From assembly GCF_035083965.1 (NCBI RefSeq), contig NC_089724.1, positions 7,418,501-7,482,500 on the forward strand: a stretch of 64,000 bases of DNA, written 5' to 3'. The first letter of the stretch is position 1, and the number at the start of each line of letters is the position of its first letter. Under the pieces are notes generated by a model. The model did not search any database. It had not been told where the DNA came from and was given only the letters and a program-made list of their open reading frames with translations. This document shows positions 1 through 12,587 of this stretch, piece by piece. Origin of the DNA: Branchiostoma lanceolatum. Lineage: Eukaryota; Chordata; Leptocardii; Amphioxiformes; Branchiostomatidae. A program made the position numbers and the translations under genes.

Positions 1-238
1 GGTCACCAATTACATGAATGCTCCTACATGTACCTATAGCTCTGTCTCCTTTATATGTATTGACATCTGTTCCCAACACTGTTGAAGACTTCGTTGTGAA
101 CTGAAACTGGTCATACTGTTTTAATTGAATTACTTTCTTCTTTGACTTCTGATTGGCCAGATGGTGCATGGAAGGACCAATCAGGACAGGATTATTTTTG
201 TGGAATGTTAAAGCGAATGTTTGTTATTTTCTCCCCAG

Positions 239-3200
239 TTCTTTGTGATGCTGTTCATCATCTTCTGTCTGGAGATCACAGCCGGTGCCCTGGCTTATGT
301 CTACAGGGATCATGTGAGTATGGAGTATGTTTATTTATTTATTTATTTTGATTTACCACATTTGTGGAAGGTTTGACATAACAGGTGACTATCACCTTTT
401 CAAGATGTCAACCCAGACCAGACTGTAAGGTTTGGACCATCGCACACCGGGGCATACCCCTACTCTTTTTCGAAAGGTGTGGTGGGTTCTTTTACGTGCG
501 CGGGGTGTGGCTCTCCCCAAACACGGGACCTCCATTTAACGTCCTATCCGAGGGACGTCCCTAACCCTAGATGAGTTAGGTACTCACACCTGAGTGAAGT
601 GAGGAAAGTCGTGTTAAGTGCCTTTCCCAAGGGCACAACGTCGGGCGCAAGTTCGGACATGTCTCTGGGCACAACCCGGGATTAGATCCCGGGTCCCATT
701 GTTTGACAGCCTCGCGCTCTACCACTTGCGCCACACAACGCCACATGTTGACTGTCTCTCATTGGTAGAATTGCTAATTACCATTCTCTCATTGGTTGAT
801 CTGCTGATTGTGATGGACAGTCAGCATATCAGTGTGTACATGTATTTGAAATACGAAATTGCAGCAGGGGCGGGACGGTGGTAACATTGAGCGGGAGGCG
901 AGCCCAGCCGTACGGACGGCGGATGTCGCTATTAATGAAGGCGGCACGAGCGGAGGTCGAAGGTCGCTTCCTCAGCGTAATTCCCTACGATTGGTCGACT
1001 GACCAATCCTACTATGAATAGACCTATCCTGATTGTCCATCACAATCAGCAGTTCAACCAATGAGAGTGTGGCTGCATGTCAGTCAGATGTTTGCATTTT
1101 TAGCGAAGCCTTAGGGGCGAGCTTGATAGTATATTTTATGCCCGATTTGCAAGAATTCCCAGAATTCCACAGGAATGTCAGGAATCCGTCAGGCGAACTA
1201 TGCGGATGCCCGCCTGTCACTTTATACCTCGTTGGCACGTCTGGAATCCAGGCACTCAGCTGTCGATGACAGATGACCTACTTTTACGTGGTGTCCGATT
1301 TCGTACTGGTGGGAGTGTGTCAGGGAGTTCACCGAATCTAGTATTCTAGCTTTTAAAAGGGTTTGCACATCCCAGTTCATCTACTATCACAAGAACGTGC
1401 TGAACATCATGCCTCCCACCAAGTAACCTCTATGCATGTATAAGTCAAAGTTTTTAACGGAACGATAAATAACTTGGGTTACCGCTTGGGCAGTCTACAC
1501 TGAACGCTTTACGGGGAGGCGTGCCGGGTGTCGGAAAAACAACAGTAGCTCCTCGAAAACACATCCTACAGAGCTCGAATAACAACCAAAACGATCATAG
1601 GAGCCCCAGCAAACCGAATTTCTAAACTTCCGGCCTAGTTTCTCACTCCACCTATCCAACAATGCCAGAGAAAAAAGACACTACAACGGGAGTGTGCTCC
1701 GGCCTTTCCATATATGCTAGGAACTCCTAGAGTTTCATGGTGCATTTCTATATCTGCTTGGCAGATGCATTTCTGATTTCTAAGTGCATTGTGCACAAAT
1801 ATTATGGCAGAACTAAGATCTAGAGTGCTACGTTGGTACTTTCCTTACATTGAAGTAAGACCGGTCCAGACACCTTCGCTATGGCAATAATTTTTAATTG
1901 CCACACTTATTTATGTTTTATTCTGCATTTGGTAATGGGGTTTTAAGAAACGTTCAGAAGCAAAACGAAATAATGCAGGATGTAGAAGACCCGATGTTTT
2001 CATGGAGCCGGACCCAGACTATTCTACTTAGAAGCAACCAGAGTAGCAGACCGGAGCTAGAGTAGGACGCATACCAGAATACATTTGGATTTCTGCTTAG
2101 TGTTACATTGTCTTTCTCGCTAGTTGGAAAAGTTTGCCCGTGACGACCTGATGCGAGGGATGGACCAGTATGGCATAGATGGACAGTCGGGCCTGACCCG
2201 TGCCTGGGACCTGTTCCAGACCGAGAAGCACTGCTGCGGAGTCAACAACAGCACCGACTGGTGGGTCTACTAACATTACAAATAAACAAATTATAAACAA
2301 ATCAAAAACTGGCTCTTTTGTGTGCTGACATGATGTTTGGTGGTCTTAAGCTTCTTGGGTAGTTTTGACTGTATATACAGTATTTCTCTGTATATATTTC
2401 TCTTTCTCTATTGTTTGTTGTGCTCTTCTTGATATACTTTTATACACAGAGTCTTCTGTAGGATGTCTATGTGTATGTGTAGTGCTTAGGTCACAATTGC
2501 AAACAGGGCCCTGCCGGGCAGTTCACGGGCTATGTTGAATTTGGATTTTCGGGCATAACCCCTAGGTGGACACCCTGCGGCTGGAGTTAAAATCAGTGCA
2601 GGACCCGGTAGCAAGTAGACGTTGTGAACTAATCGTGCTAGTACTGGGAGGTTCCCCCCCAAGTATCCGGCAGTCCAGTGGCTTCGGGGCCTGGCCGAGC
2701 CTACACCCTCTACGGCCACTGGTGCAATTGTAACCTAAGCCTTACCAGACCAGACATTAACATCATATTTCTGTCTTCCCTGTGCAGGTTCAACCGTCCG
2801 GTGTGGCCCAACCAGAGCTGGGTGCCGGACTCCTGCTGCAAGCCCAACTACCGCCCCAACAAGGACTGTGGACAGTCTGGAAACATTCTACAGTTCTTTG
2901 AAGATGTAAATAAATTAATTGTTTCTTTGCTTAGGCCAAGTTGATTTGATTATGATTATGGATGACATCCCCTGGGAACCCCAAAACTGTGTGTGTGAAC
3001 GAGAAAAACGTTTGGCAAAAAAAAGTTGCCTTCATTATGAAATCTACATGGTCAGGAAGGATGAACTAAACCGAGTATGGTACACCGAAATATAGATTCT
3101 TTATTTTTGTTGTCTGAGAACTTCTTCTTTGACTTTGGGATTGACTTTGGCATTTTACAACATTAGTATCCATTTGCTGAAATATTTTTGCAATTTACAG

Positions 3201-4596
3201 CATTGTATTGTCTCATTTTGCTGCTACTTTTTACGATTTACAGTATGGCCGAAAACATTTTTTTTTGAAATGGATGAAAATTGATGCTCGCACTGATGTC
3301 ATCCATATGATCAAATCAACATGGCCTCATAGTATACATACAAAGCAACCTGGCCACTTTTTAGTGGTTCCTTTTAGATTATCTTGCCCATTGGCCTAAG
3401 CAGGAGTCTGTAGTGATTGCCTGTCTACTGTGAAAGTTTTCTTCAGGTGCACATGGTAAGTGTAGACAGGTATGACTGCCTGTTTGGCTGCTGTACTACA
3501 TATACTACAATTACCATACACGGACTATAACTCCAACTAGAGCTGTGTACCTGAACAAATTTTAGGTACAGGTACAGGCACGCGGGTTTAGGTACAGGTC
3601 CGGACCTGAACCTGTACCTAAAGTACTTGTTCAGAAAAAGGTAGTTTTTCAATAAGGACAAAAGCATGCTAGGTATTATTTTTATGAAAACACAGATGAA
3701 AATTTGACTCCAGCCTTTCAAATGTGTTTTATGTGCTGGAGCATAGTATAGATATGGCTTTAGTGCACTGCCACGGTAATTTCATAGTAATTTTATCTGT
3801 CAAAGTGGCCATCCTCTGAGTCAGGCTTGAACTGATTAGTACCGGTCCAGTAACTGGTCCACCAGGGTTCAGGTATTTTGGACCTGTACCTAATTGATTG
3901 TAACCGGTACTGTACATGTATGTGTACAGTACACAGCTCTAGCTTCAACCCTTATTGGCATACTAAAAAGCATGTAATACTAGTGAAAGTGAAAATGATC
4001 TTGAACCAGTTTAGCTCACTAAAGAGCAAATCTTCCACTGGTCTCGACAGAGAAGACAGATGCTATGTACAGTATTTACAGATTCATTGTAGTAGTCCAC
4101 TGTTTTCTGCTGCTGCAGATTCATTGTACTAGGGAAATTCCCCTAGCTCTTTTCGACACGTACAATGAACAGTGGTCCAAGTCTTAAAGTCCTGTCTTAA
4201 TTAAGGACTGCAACCCTTTCCGGTAGCATGCATGTCGGGTGGGCGAGACAGTCTACTACAATGTAGGTACTGTATCAAATACAATTATTTGAAAGTGATT
4301 GATCCTGAAGAGAGTGACAGTGGTCGTTGAAGATTTGTTCCGTGAATACCTTTGTGTTGGAAGAAAGTTAAGCATTGAATTATAAATACAATTATTGTCC
4401 TGTATTATTAACTTCAATGCTAACTTTGTGTCGTTATATGTTCCAGGGCTGCGTCTCTGCTCTGAAGACCGACTTCACGTTCAATCTTGGCCTCATCGGA
4501 GCCATCGGAATTGGGATCGGCTTGATCCAGATCCTGGGCATGGTGTTCGCCCTCTGCCTCTTCTACAGGATCAGAAACGAGGGAACGTATGCGTAG
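239..4596 (+). CDS. Tetraspanin, TSPAN4/TSPAN9-like, 3' part (gene A)
   Basis: Four-pass membrane scaffold protein; the first exons lie before the window. Visible exons: 239-313 (third membrane segment, FFVMLFIIFCLEITAG), 2124-2260 (start of the large extracellular loop, HCCG motif), 2788-2905 (loop with PDSCC and DCG) and 4447-4596 (fourth membrane segment, cytoplasmic tail, stop). All junctions are AG/GT and the phases agree (0, 2, 0). The loop has the six cysteines expected of the family, with CCG and a canonical SCC. The order of GLTRAW, CCG, DW and VPDSCC, and the tail ending GTYA, recall vertebrate TSPAN4/9; this assignment rests on remembered family patterns. A donor-like GTATGC inside the last exon may give an alternative tail (see findings). 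Confidence 0.9.
373..742 (-). mobile_element. tRNA-derived SINE, minus strand
   Basis: Read on the minus strand, the head at about 742-665 carries a tRNA-like A box (TGGCGCAAGTGG) and B box (an imperfect GGGATCTAATCCC). It is followed by a body with the family signature GGAAAGGCACTTAACACGAC and a tail. Related copies lie at 35884-36125, 43836-43942 and 49076-49204. It sits in an intron of gene A. Confidence 0.7.
782..1069. repeat. Fold-back element (MITE-like)
   Basis: Arms of about 37 bp (782-819 and 1034-1069) are inverted copies around CTCATTGGTTGA and TGATTGTGATGGACA, enclosing about 215 bp of GC-richer sequence. There is no coding potential. It is a non-autonomous inverted-repeat element inside an intron of gene A. 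Confidence 0.65.
1100..1215 (+). repeat. Dispersed repeat with GCCTCAGGGGCGAGCC-like head
   Basis: Diverged copy of the unit that is tandemly duplicated at 26602-26828. The shared blocks are the TTAGGGGCGAGC region, ATAGTATA..TTTA.GCCCG, and AAGAATTCCCAGAATT. The family is unknown. Confidence 0.55.
2931..3327. repeat. MITE with TTAGGCCA..GATTTGATTAT termini
   Basis: Inverted ends of about 33 bp carry the signature GGATGACATCC and ATCCATATGATCA. Two further copies are at 5597-5995 and 55108-55526, the last in the opposite internal orientation. About 400 bp long and non-coding; it lies in the intron after the third visible exon of gene A. Confidence 0.75.
3537..3942. repeat. Fold-back element with CTAGAGCTGTGTAC ends
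   Basis: The 14-bp terminus CTAGAGCTGTGTAC at 3537-3550 is matched exactly in inverted orientation at 3929-3942. Internal sub-terminal stretches (GGTACAGGTC and similar) are also inverted. About 405 bp, non-coding, in an intron of gene A. Confidence 0.75.
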
Positions 4597-4629
4597 AAAC
4601 GAAACGAGTCCTGGCTAGGACACCTTGAG

Positions 4630-4841
4630 TACTGTAAATGCAAAAATGTTTGCAGGGATTTAATTTCGCCGCAGAGAGAAAACGGAGTGTTCGCAGTGGT
4701 TTTAAGTTCGCAATTGAAACAATAGTAGCGCTACAGTCACACAGTGAAAACATTTTCACAATGTTTTTTTGTTTGTGGTAAAGAGTTCACCGCAAAAGCT
4801 GCAAACATAAGACCACTGCGAACATTTCTGCATTTACAGTA
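4630..4841. repeat. MITE with TACTGTAAATGCA ends
   Basis: Inverted ends TACTGTAAATGCA and TGCATTTACAGTA. Internal blocks GCGCTACAGTCACAC and AAAGAGTTCACCGC are shared with copies at 56888-57095 and 63293-63447. The ends suggest a TA target site. It sits directly in the 3' flank of gene A. Confidence 0.8.
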
Positions 4842-5596
4842 ATAAAAAGTTATGTAATTCTCACGTTGTGGATACAATTGTCGTAAAATATGTGGAGAAA
4901 TATATATTCATATTACTAGTAACAAGACATCTGTTAGAGTCACATCAAAATAGTTCTTAACAACCCCTTCCTAGCCCTTCATCTTTAAAGCATGATAATA
5001 ATGTTATATAATGTCAAACAAAATCACATATGTAGGTTTTAGCAGCATTATTACTTCAGTTTCGGTGGTTCCAGCCATTCTCATTACAGATGAAGTAGTC
5101 TATATATATATATGGATTACAGTCACTGTTATTTTTATGTTTACTTTGTTTTGACATCTTTTCTAAGTTAGATGTTTTTGAAAAAGCACTTCTGTGCCGT
5201 AAGATCAGCATTACTTTGTTACCTTTTTTTTTTTTCCAGATTGAATAGATGAATAGAAAGTCTTTGTTGTACCCAGAAATTGATGTTCGTTCAGTAGGAG
5301 ATTCACATGATCGTGGGCACTGGGTACAAAGTTTGGATACATGTATTTTGATATATAGACTTCTAATGATAATTGTCAAAGGAAAAGGAATCCATCCAAA
5401 CGTAAAAATTCACAAGCTCTTAGCCGAGACAAAAATACTACGGTACAGTATTTGCAATAAAGATGTAAATTGTCACCATAATAAATTTACAGGAAGAAGG
5501 AAAAAAGGTTTTTCTGGAAGAGGTTCTTTTGAAGTAATTGTGTCTCAATACAATGTCCACATTATCTTCTAAGCAGATTGATCAGTTCTGACGTAC

Positions 5597-5995
5597 TTAA
5601 AGCCACGTTAATTTGATTATAAGGATGACATCCATGCATGCATCAATTTTGTCCATGTTCACAAAGAATTAGAACCATACTGTAAATTGTACAAAGACAG
5701 CTGCAAATTAGCAAAAATATGCTGTGAATTTCAAAAATATGTTTCGGGGAAACGGATACTAATGTTGTATGCCAAAGCAAATTCCAAAGTCGAAGAGGAT
5801 GTGGAAGAAGAAAAAAAGAAGATTCTATTGTTCAGTAGACCATACTCTGTGTTTATTAATTTTTTCAGCATTCCTGACAACTTAGATTTCATAATGAAGG
5901 CAACTTTTTTTTCCAATTATTTTTCAATCGCATGCTCGCAGCAGCTTTGGAGTTCCCAGAGGAAGTTATCCATATAATCAAATTGACATGGCCTA
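5597..5995. repeat. MITE, second copy of the TTAGGCCA family
   Basis: Has the same ends and internal AAACGGATACTAATGTTGTA block as the copies at 2931-3327 and 55108-55526. The short open frames across it are shadows. Confidence 0.75.
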
Positions 5996-8489
5996 AATGA
6001 AATGAGCTGAAATTCCTCTGTATTGCTCTACAGTTTTCCCCCATGTTGTATATTGTCCAAGTTTATGAAAAACTGAAACTTGTCTATACGTGATATATAT
6101 ATGTTAAGTGTCTACAAAATGTCTGTAAGAGTATTGATAGTCTTGTAAGATATTTGTAAATTTTGTAGTAGAGTGAGAGAGCTGTCAGTATGACATTCGC
6201 TGTACAAACATTGCCCAGTAGAAGCCATGGTCCACAGATACAAAATTTGATCCAGTGTTGTAGAAGGGCCTTTTACCTTTCTCTCACTACGGAGCTGTAA
6301 GTTTTTTGATCCAGAGAAGTCAAGGTACAATCATGTAATCTCTTTAATCTGTTCAGTGATTGAGAGAAATGGTTTGGAAAAAACTGTTTCACGTTTTGAG
6401 CTGCACATGTGTGTTGTATAGTGGGTGATAGGTCAAAGTTGAAATCCCCTGAGACAAAAACAAAACATGTCTGGACATGTATTAAGCAATTGGTCTAGAC
6501 AGGAATTGTTTACAAGTAAGGGGCCTTCACCTTTGACCTTGCTCATACTCAGTTCAAATCGTGAATCAACTTATTCAACACACACATCTAAAACCTGCTG
6601 ATTATCATAAGATTTAAAGAATTATGACAATGTGGATTTTGTTTTGTTTCTCTTTTAGTTGTAGCTTTGTCAAAATGAGGTATCTCCAAGGTAGGCATTA
6701 TTCAAACATCTACATTTGTATGTACTTTTTCTATGCCATTTCATCCAAACATATCACTACATACATTTCTACTTTTAATGTCCAACAACTTTGTACCAGA
6801 TATGAAACGTTGGTTGTGGAAAACAAGAGGAAGATTGATTTCAGTAAGGCCAATGACAAAGATCTTTTTAAAAATTATAATCAATGGAATGTACTACATG
6901 AAATGGCTTATTCATCCAACAACGTTTTTAAAGTTGAAACTTTGTAATAAAGGTTTAGGATTGTCGGTATGGATGTTAAAGCGAGTTGTTGATTTTTAGT
7001 CCCTTAAAAAAAGTTAAATTTAATCTACAACTAATATTTTTCTACTTTTACCCTGTACGTATGCTTCTTGTTGCTTTTTTCATGTATCATAATCATCACA
7101 TTGCTTTAGTATGATTGAAGACTCTACAGAAAAACTATATTTCTTTTGTTCTTTTCTTCTATGCACTACTGAAATTTTGCATTGTAGTGAGGATCTATAA
7201 TAAGAAGATTGTTCTGTATCAATTTGGAATTTGTGATTTGTGTTGATATAAAGAATTTGAGTATGCATTAGATGTTATTCCTTTGTGTTTCTTTTTCTTG
7301 TTGTGACTTTCTTTTTTATTTATCAGGTTATCGGAAACACCCAAAGCCACTCCTGATTGGTTAAGCAATAGCTAGCAGAACGAATGTCATTGGTGGTCCA
7401 ATGGGAGGGGTTCTTACATTTTGAGGAAGGAAGGCTGGCCCATTTGTAAAGTTGTCAATGATTGGTCTAAGCATGTTATGTTTTCATCCAGGACCAATGA
7501 ATATCAAGGGATATTAAGTACATTACTGTTGTTGGCATAACGTACGTTTGTTTAACAAGAGGGAGAAGTGTCAAAAAGAGATGAAGAAAGGATGTGAATT
7601 TGCCATGGTCGAATTTTTTTGGACGCTGTACATAACATGCATACGTATATCTAATGACCTGCAATGTAAAAACTGCGAGAATAGGTCGATCCTAGTGATT
7701 TCTGTGCATTAAATTTTGTAAGTTTTTTGACATCACATTTGTGAAGAGCTGGATGCAGTGTAAATAGTATTGGCCATGTCTTATGCAAGTATTGTGCAGT
7801 CTCTGTGACGGTTGTTCACTATAACTACATGTAAAATGGCACGTAGCACTTGGAGATTAAGTAGTCAAACGTGTTATATTGTCGCTAGGGGTCGCTCGTA
7901 ACTGCATAGCACAGCTACAAGAAAGGCGTGTAGCGATATCTTTTTTCTCGCCATATGTTAGCATTATTCGGAAGAAGAAAAATCATTTTGTCGTCTAGTC
8001 AATCCTCGCTGCTATACATAGAAGACGTGGCCTATATGTTGTTGCTATGTAGTAATGCACAAACGTAGCTCGACAAAGAAAATTGGAAATGTTTCTGCAA
8101 CCAAACCAGATGGTTTGTGTAGTTCTGTGACTAGTTTTCCCATTTTGTATCATGTAACTCGTACACTTCTACATAAAACTGCTATTGTGTTGTTGTGCCT
8201 TTATGTAAATTAAAAGTTACAAAACTCCAGAAGATGTCTGCACGTGAGTTTAATACATATCATAAAGATATCATTCTGATTATCAAATCTCTTTCTTCAA
8301 GTCATCCGCCTCAATAGAATAATCCCGCCAAGAACACACTGATATATAGAAATCGTTTCCAACACCTAGATAGATTGCTATGTTTATTATATTACAATGC
8401 ATTGATTGACAAGGTAGTGTTAAATCTCATGTCAAGACACGGTGATGAAAATTTTTTCTGTGTGATATATTATGTTATAATCTATTTTC
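5996..8489. other. 3' flank of gene A; no firm gene
   Basis: AT-rich and without repeats that I recognise. It holds a possible alternative terminal exon of gene A at 7327-7375 (acceptor TTTATCAG, then 16 codons and a stop). This is followed by several CCAAT/ATTGG motifs and a region ending in weak ATTAAA-type signals near 7710 and 8210. Confidence 0.35.
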
Positions 8490-8816
8490 CTAAATAGGCC
8501 TTTTGGCGGAAGGTTTCAAAGCCGTTTTCCCGTCAGCACCTGCGTTTTTGATGGGTGATTGACAGGTCCGTCTGACGATCGTTCCGAACGCCCCTAACCA
8601 TGACAGCAGGGATACTCCCGACGTTCTTTGCGGTGGGTCTTTCGTCGTAGCTGTTGCCATGGTAACGTTGCGGAGGCTGCACGGATTTGGGCTGACGGTC
8701 ATGGAGATGTCCGGGTGGCTGCGGTTGTGGTAGAGAACGGTGCCGTTTGCGTTTCCCTGCGGTGGTTTGGCGCGGAGACGGAGAACCATGATGGCGGCGA
8801 TGGTGAGGTTGACTAC
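8490..8816 (-). CDS. Probable terminal exon of an unidentified membrane protein
   Basis: On the minus strand a good acceptor (TTTTACTTACAG) precedes an open frame of 108 codons and a stop. The opening VVNLTIAAIMVLRL looks like the end of a membrane helix followed by a basic stretch. In the first half the frame starting at 8816 has strong C at third codon positions. In the second half another frame (ending at 8533, with HGNSYDERPTAKNVG and a KRRC end) looks more protein-like, so the exon may carry a frameshift or an assembly error. It may belong with the exon at 18827-19016. The family is not recognised. Confidence 0.4.
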   Translation of the reverse strand, partial: VVNLTIAAIMVLRLRAKPPQGNANGTVLYHNRSHPDISMTVSPNPCSLRNVTMATATTKDPPQRTSGVSLLSWLGAFGTIVRRTCQSPIKNAGADGKTALKPSAKRPI

Positions 8817-9209
8817 CTGTAAGTAAAACGTCATAATTATGAAGTCCTTCGTAGAAGCAGGCTAGAAGCGTCCCTGACTCTGTAGCAACATAGATTTTGC
8901 GTGTTCTGCAAACGAATTGTACATGATTGCTGTGAAAACGCGCCATCTAGCGTCATTTGAAATAATTTCAGCACCAAGGACAGACACTGCCAGAACAGTC
9001 TAGTCTACATTGTACTACAAAAAACGGCTACTGACATCCAGGTAATCATGGTCGAGGACAGCATGATTTAATCTCCAAAATGTAACTGTAACCTCCTAGA
9101 GACTCACTGGACTTATTTTTATATTTCATCATGGCTATTTAGTGAAAATTGGGACACAATTTGTACCTGAAGGATGGCTATCCCCATACACAAACATCAC
9201 TATGTATAG

Positions 9210-9409
9210 NNNNNNNNNNNNNNNNNNNNNNNNNNNNNNNNNNNNNNNNNNNNNNNNNNNNNNNNNNNNNNNNNNNNNNNNNNNNNNNNNNNNNNNNNNN
9301 NNNNNNNNNNNNNNNNNNNNNNNNNNNNNNNNNNNNNNNNNNNNNNNNNNNNNNNNNNNNNNNNNNNNNNNNNNNNNNNNNNNNNNNNNNNNNNNNNNNN
9401 NNNNNNNNN
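9210..9409. other. Assembly gap (200 N)
   Basis: A run of exactly 200 unknown bases, the usual placeholder size, so the true length is unknown. Confidence 0.99.
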
Positions 9410-10600
9410 TATATTGTTATAAAGATATTCACCTTTCAAAACTGCACAGACCATGTTCTATTTACAGTTTTGGGGGGTCTGTGCAGGCAGATCAAGTTGT
9501 ATGGATACTGTCCATGCCTAGTATAACAGAGGACTTTGTGTGGTTTGTGGTGCCTCCGTCTAGGCTGAATGAGCCTCGTCACGCTGTTAGAATCACATCA
9601 AGAGAGTTCACGCCCAGCTTGGCAGTACAATTAGTGTATGTGTGCCAGCTTTTTACAAACCAGTGAATGACATTCAAGTCAGCATGAAGGCCATGTCAAA
9701 TATTGACTGTGGTGATGAGGAATACTGAACTTTATGTTGAGAAAATGGTGTATATGCAGTATCAAATAGAATATGTGTCTGAACTTGAGAGATTAGAATA
9801 GGTCATCTTTTTTATAAGGGAAAAGTCCATCTCAACAAAAGTTTAGTGGGAGACATCATGATTCAGTCTGAAACGGTGGCAATGTAGTTTTTATTGTAAG
9901 AATAACATCACTAGACCATGGTCGACATTCACCTCATATAGCAAGGGGGATTTCTGTTCATTCTATATATCTCTCTATTATTCTATATTCATGTATATGT
10001 ATATGCAATATCAAAATAAACATTGTAATGTAGAACTTTCCGTGTCAATTTTCTACTTGTGCCTGACATGTTTTTCTTAGTATACTGCAGTCAACATTGC
10101 AACACTATGTAGCTGTCAATAGTTCTACTCTTGTAGCATACACCGCAGTCAACACTACAACACTTTGTAGCTTTTAATACTTAACCAGTCATTCCGACAC
10201 ACCTTCCACACAGGTATAAGGCCCCACCCCACATGGCCACAGCTGGCTGGTTGGGCCCATTGCAGCCAGCATAAGCAAGGACATGATTGCCGAACCGGAC
10301 TTGGTCAACAAGTTACTAATAGGTACATGTAATATAGTCTAGGGCTAGGATTTGGACTTTAGGCCACACGGGTTTCAATATGATTGTGTTTGTATTTTAA
10401 TGAGATAATTTCTTCACAAATATACAACAACAGGACTGGCTTACAGGTACTTCGGTTACGTAAAGGTTGGTAGCCTATTACGTTCCCATGTAAGGGACAG
10501 GAAGGTAAACAACCCCAAACTGTTGTTGAAGTATTGTACTGGCCGGTGAACAATCCCTCTCTGATCTGATTGTACAAGTAAGTAAACAACCTCGTTCCGA
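9410..10600. other. Non-coding region with a 58-bp tandem pair
   Basis: AT-rich, no convincing exon. A plus-strand AATAAA occurs near 10014. Two imperfect copies of a GCAGTCAACA..GTAGC unit lie in tandem at about 10077-10178 with a period near 58 bp. Confidence 0.4.
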
Positions 10601-10624
10601 TGTTAAAGCACCATTGTGTAAGAT

Positions 10625-11557
10625 CAGTCACGTCGCCAGTTCCATCGCGGGTCGACCCAGCCAACGGGCCTAGTTCAGCCACGGACACTCCCATCTCACT
10701 TCTTGTCCGTCCCAGCAGTGCGACCGTCACAACACTTATTAGAGCCAATCCTTCTCCTGAAGTTACGGATCCGGCTACCCGACTTCCCTTACCTACATTG
10801 GTCTATCGACTAGAGGTTGTTCACCTTGGAGACCTGCTGCGGTTATCGGTACGGACCGACGCGAAAATCGCACGCCTCTCCCTTCCATTTTCAAGGGCCC
10901 ACCTGAGCGCACCGGACACCGCAAAAGCCGCGGTGCTTTACGGGGCAGCTGTCCCTATCTCCGGGCGAACCGATTCCAGGACACGTGCGCCTTACAAAGA
11001 AAAGAGCACTCTTTCCGGGGCTCATACCCACGTCAACGACTTCGCTTGCGTTGCCGCGCCGGGCGAACATTTCCCCGTTCGCGGGAATGTTAACCCGATT
11101 CCCTTTCGGTATGCCGGGACGGCTCGTGACGCACAGAATCCCGCGGCCACACCCGCCACCGTACGCCCGACGAACCTCGGAAGGACCCGAGGACCCAACC
11201 TCGTTACCGCCGGGAGCAAGCAGAGCGGGCCGGGGCGACGCGCAGTGACCACGAAACCGGGCCCGCACTTCCGAGTGGCCTTCACTTATCACTCATGACC
11301 AGCTGACCCATACATGTCCAACTACTGTTCTCACGTGGAACCCTTCTCCGCTAGGCTTTGAATTTCTCGTTTGAATATTTGCTACTACCATCAAGACCAG
11401 CACCCGCGGCGGCTCCACCCGGACTCGCGCCCGAGGCTTCGGCGCTCGCCGCGGCGGCCCTCCTGCTCGTCGCGGCCTGGCTCAGTCGGAGTGGACTGCC
11501 GCGACGGCCGGGTATGGGCTCGACGCTCCAGCGCCATCCATTTTCAGGGCTAGTTGA

Positions 11558-11591
<34 letters not shown>

Positions 11592-12183
11592 ATTCCGACT
11601 TGGGCCACCGCGGAGACGGCGGGGATACCACCTTGGACATACGGACGGCCCTTCGCCTTCATTGCGCCTCTGGGTTTCGTACAACACCCTTGAGTCGCGC
11701 AGGCGTTAGACTCCTTGGTCCGTGTTTCAAGACGGGTCCTGGTCGGGTAGGCGACCGGACCTCGCCGCAGACCCCGGGCGCCCTGCGTGGCGCACCCGTC
11801 GACCGCACGACGGGGGCCCGGCCCCTGCCCGACATCACCCCCCCCCCCCCCCCCCCGAGAGGGGGCAATGGGCAGACGCGGCGGTCGATTGCCTGTCCTC
11901 GGTCCGACAGCGGGCGCCGCACGCATCGCGACCATAACTCCGGAGACCCGAGGGCCCCGGGCACCTTCCGCGGGGACGTGGCCGCCGTCGAACCGGTCGC
12001 GGCGCTCCGCCCGGAAGAAGTGCAGCGGGTCCGCACGCCTCGACGCCGGCCGATCGGTCTTACGATCCATGATCGGCCGTCGGGGCGCGACGGACGACGC
12101 CTGAATCCTCCGGGCAGACCTTGCGGGTCCACCCGTTTACCTCTTAGCGGTTTCACAAACTCTTTAACTCTCTCTTCAATGTT

Positions 12184-12225
<42 letters not shown>

Positions 12226-12562
12226 GTGTCCGTATTTAGCCTTAGGCGGAGTTTACCTCCCGCTTTGGGCTGCATTCCCAAACAACCCGACTCCGAGGAG
12301 GGGCAGATCGAACGCCACCGTCGCCGCCATGGGCCGGGGCTGACACCCGCTCTGGGAGAGGCTTCGATCACAAGGACATGGGCAACTGTCGACGGACGGA
12401 GAGCACCTTCCAAACGCCACAGTTCCCGCGCCCCGTGGAAGCGGAGATTCAGCGCTGGGCTTTCCCGCTTCACTCGCCGTTACTGAGGGAATCCTTGTCA
12501 GTTTCTTTTCCTCCGCTTATTAATATGCGTTATATGCGGGTCGTCTCGCCTGAGCTGAGGTC
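10625..12562 (-). rRNA. 28S rRNA, truncated and internally deleted (pseudogene)
   Basis: Minus strand. The 5' end of 28S is at about 12562-12536 (GACGACCCGC), followed by AAGCGGAGGAAAAGAAACTG, the block AACAAGTACCGTGAGGGAAA, the domain around CTTGAAACACGGACC, then GGAATCCGCTAAGGAGTG, AGCAAATATTCAAACGAGAA, TCTTTTCTTTGTAAGG and ACAATGTAGGTAAGGGAAGT. Between the CAATGAAGG(C/T)GAAGG block (near 11660) and the GGAATCCGCTAAGG block (near 11600) only some 40 bp remain, where intact animal 28S has several hundred. The 3' half is missing beyond about 10625. A 19-base homopolymer C run sits at 11838-11856. It is very unlikely to yield working rRNA. Confidence 0.9.
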
Positions 12563-12587
12563 GAGGAGTGGAGTGAGCAAACGCGCT

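Noticed and set aside
373-742. A genuine tRNA gene
   Set aside because: A and B boxes are present, but the cloverleaf is imperfect and the sequence continues into a SINE body shared with other copies.
9142-9666. Open frames spanning the assembly gap
   Set aside because: They consist largely of unknown residues.
10600-12480. Long open frames on both strands across the GC-rich block
   Set aside because: They overlap conserved 28S rRNA sequence on the minus strand; openness follows from high GC, not coding.
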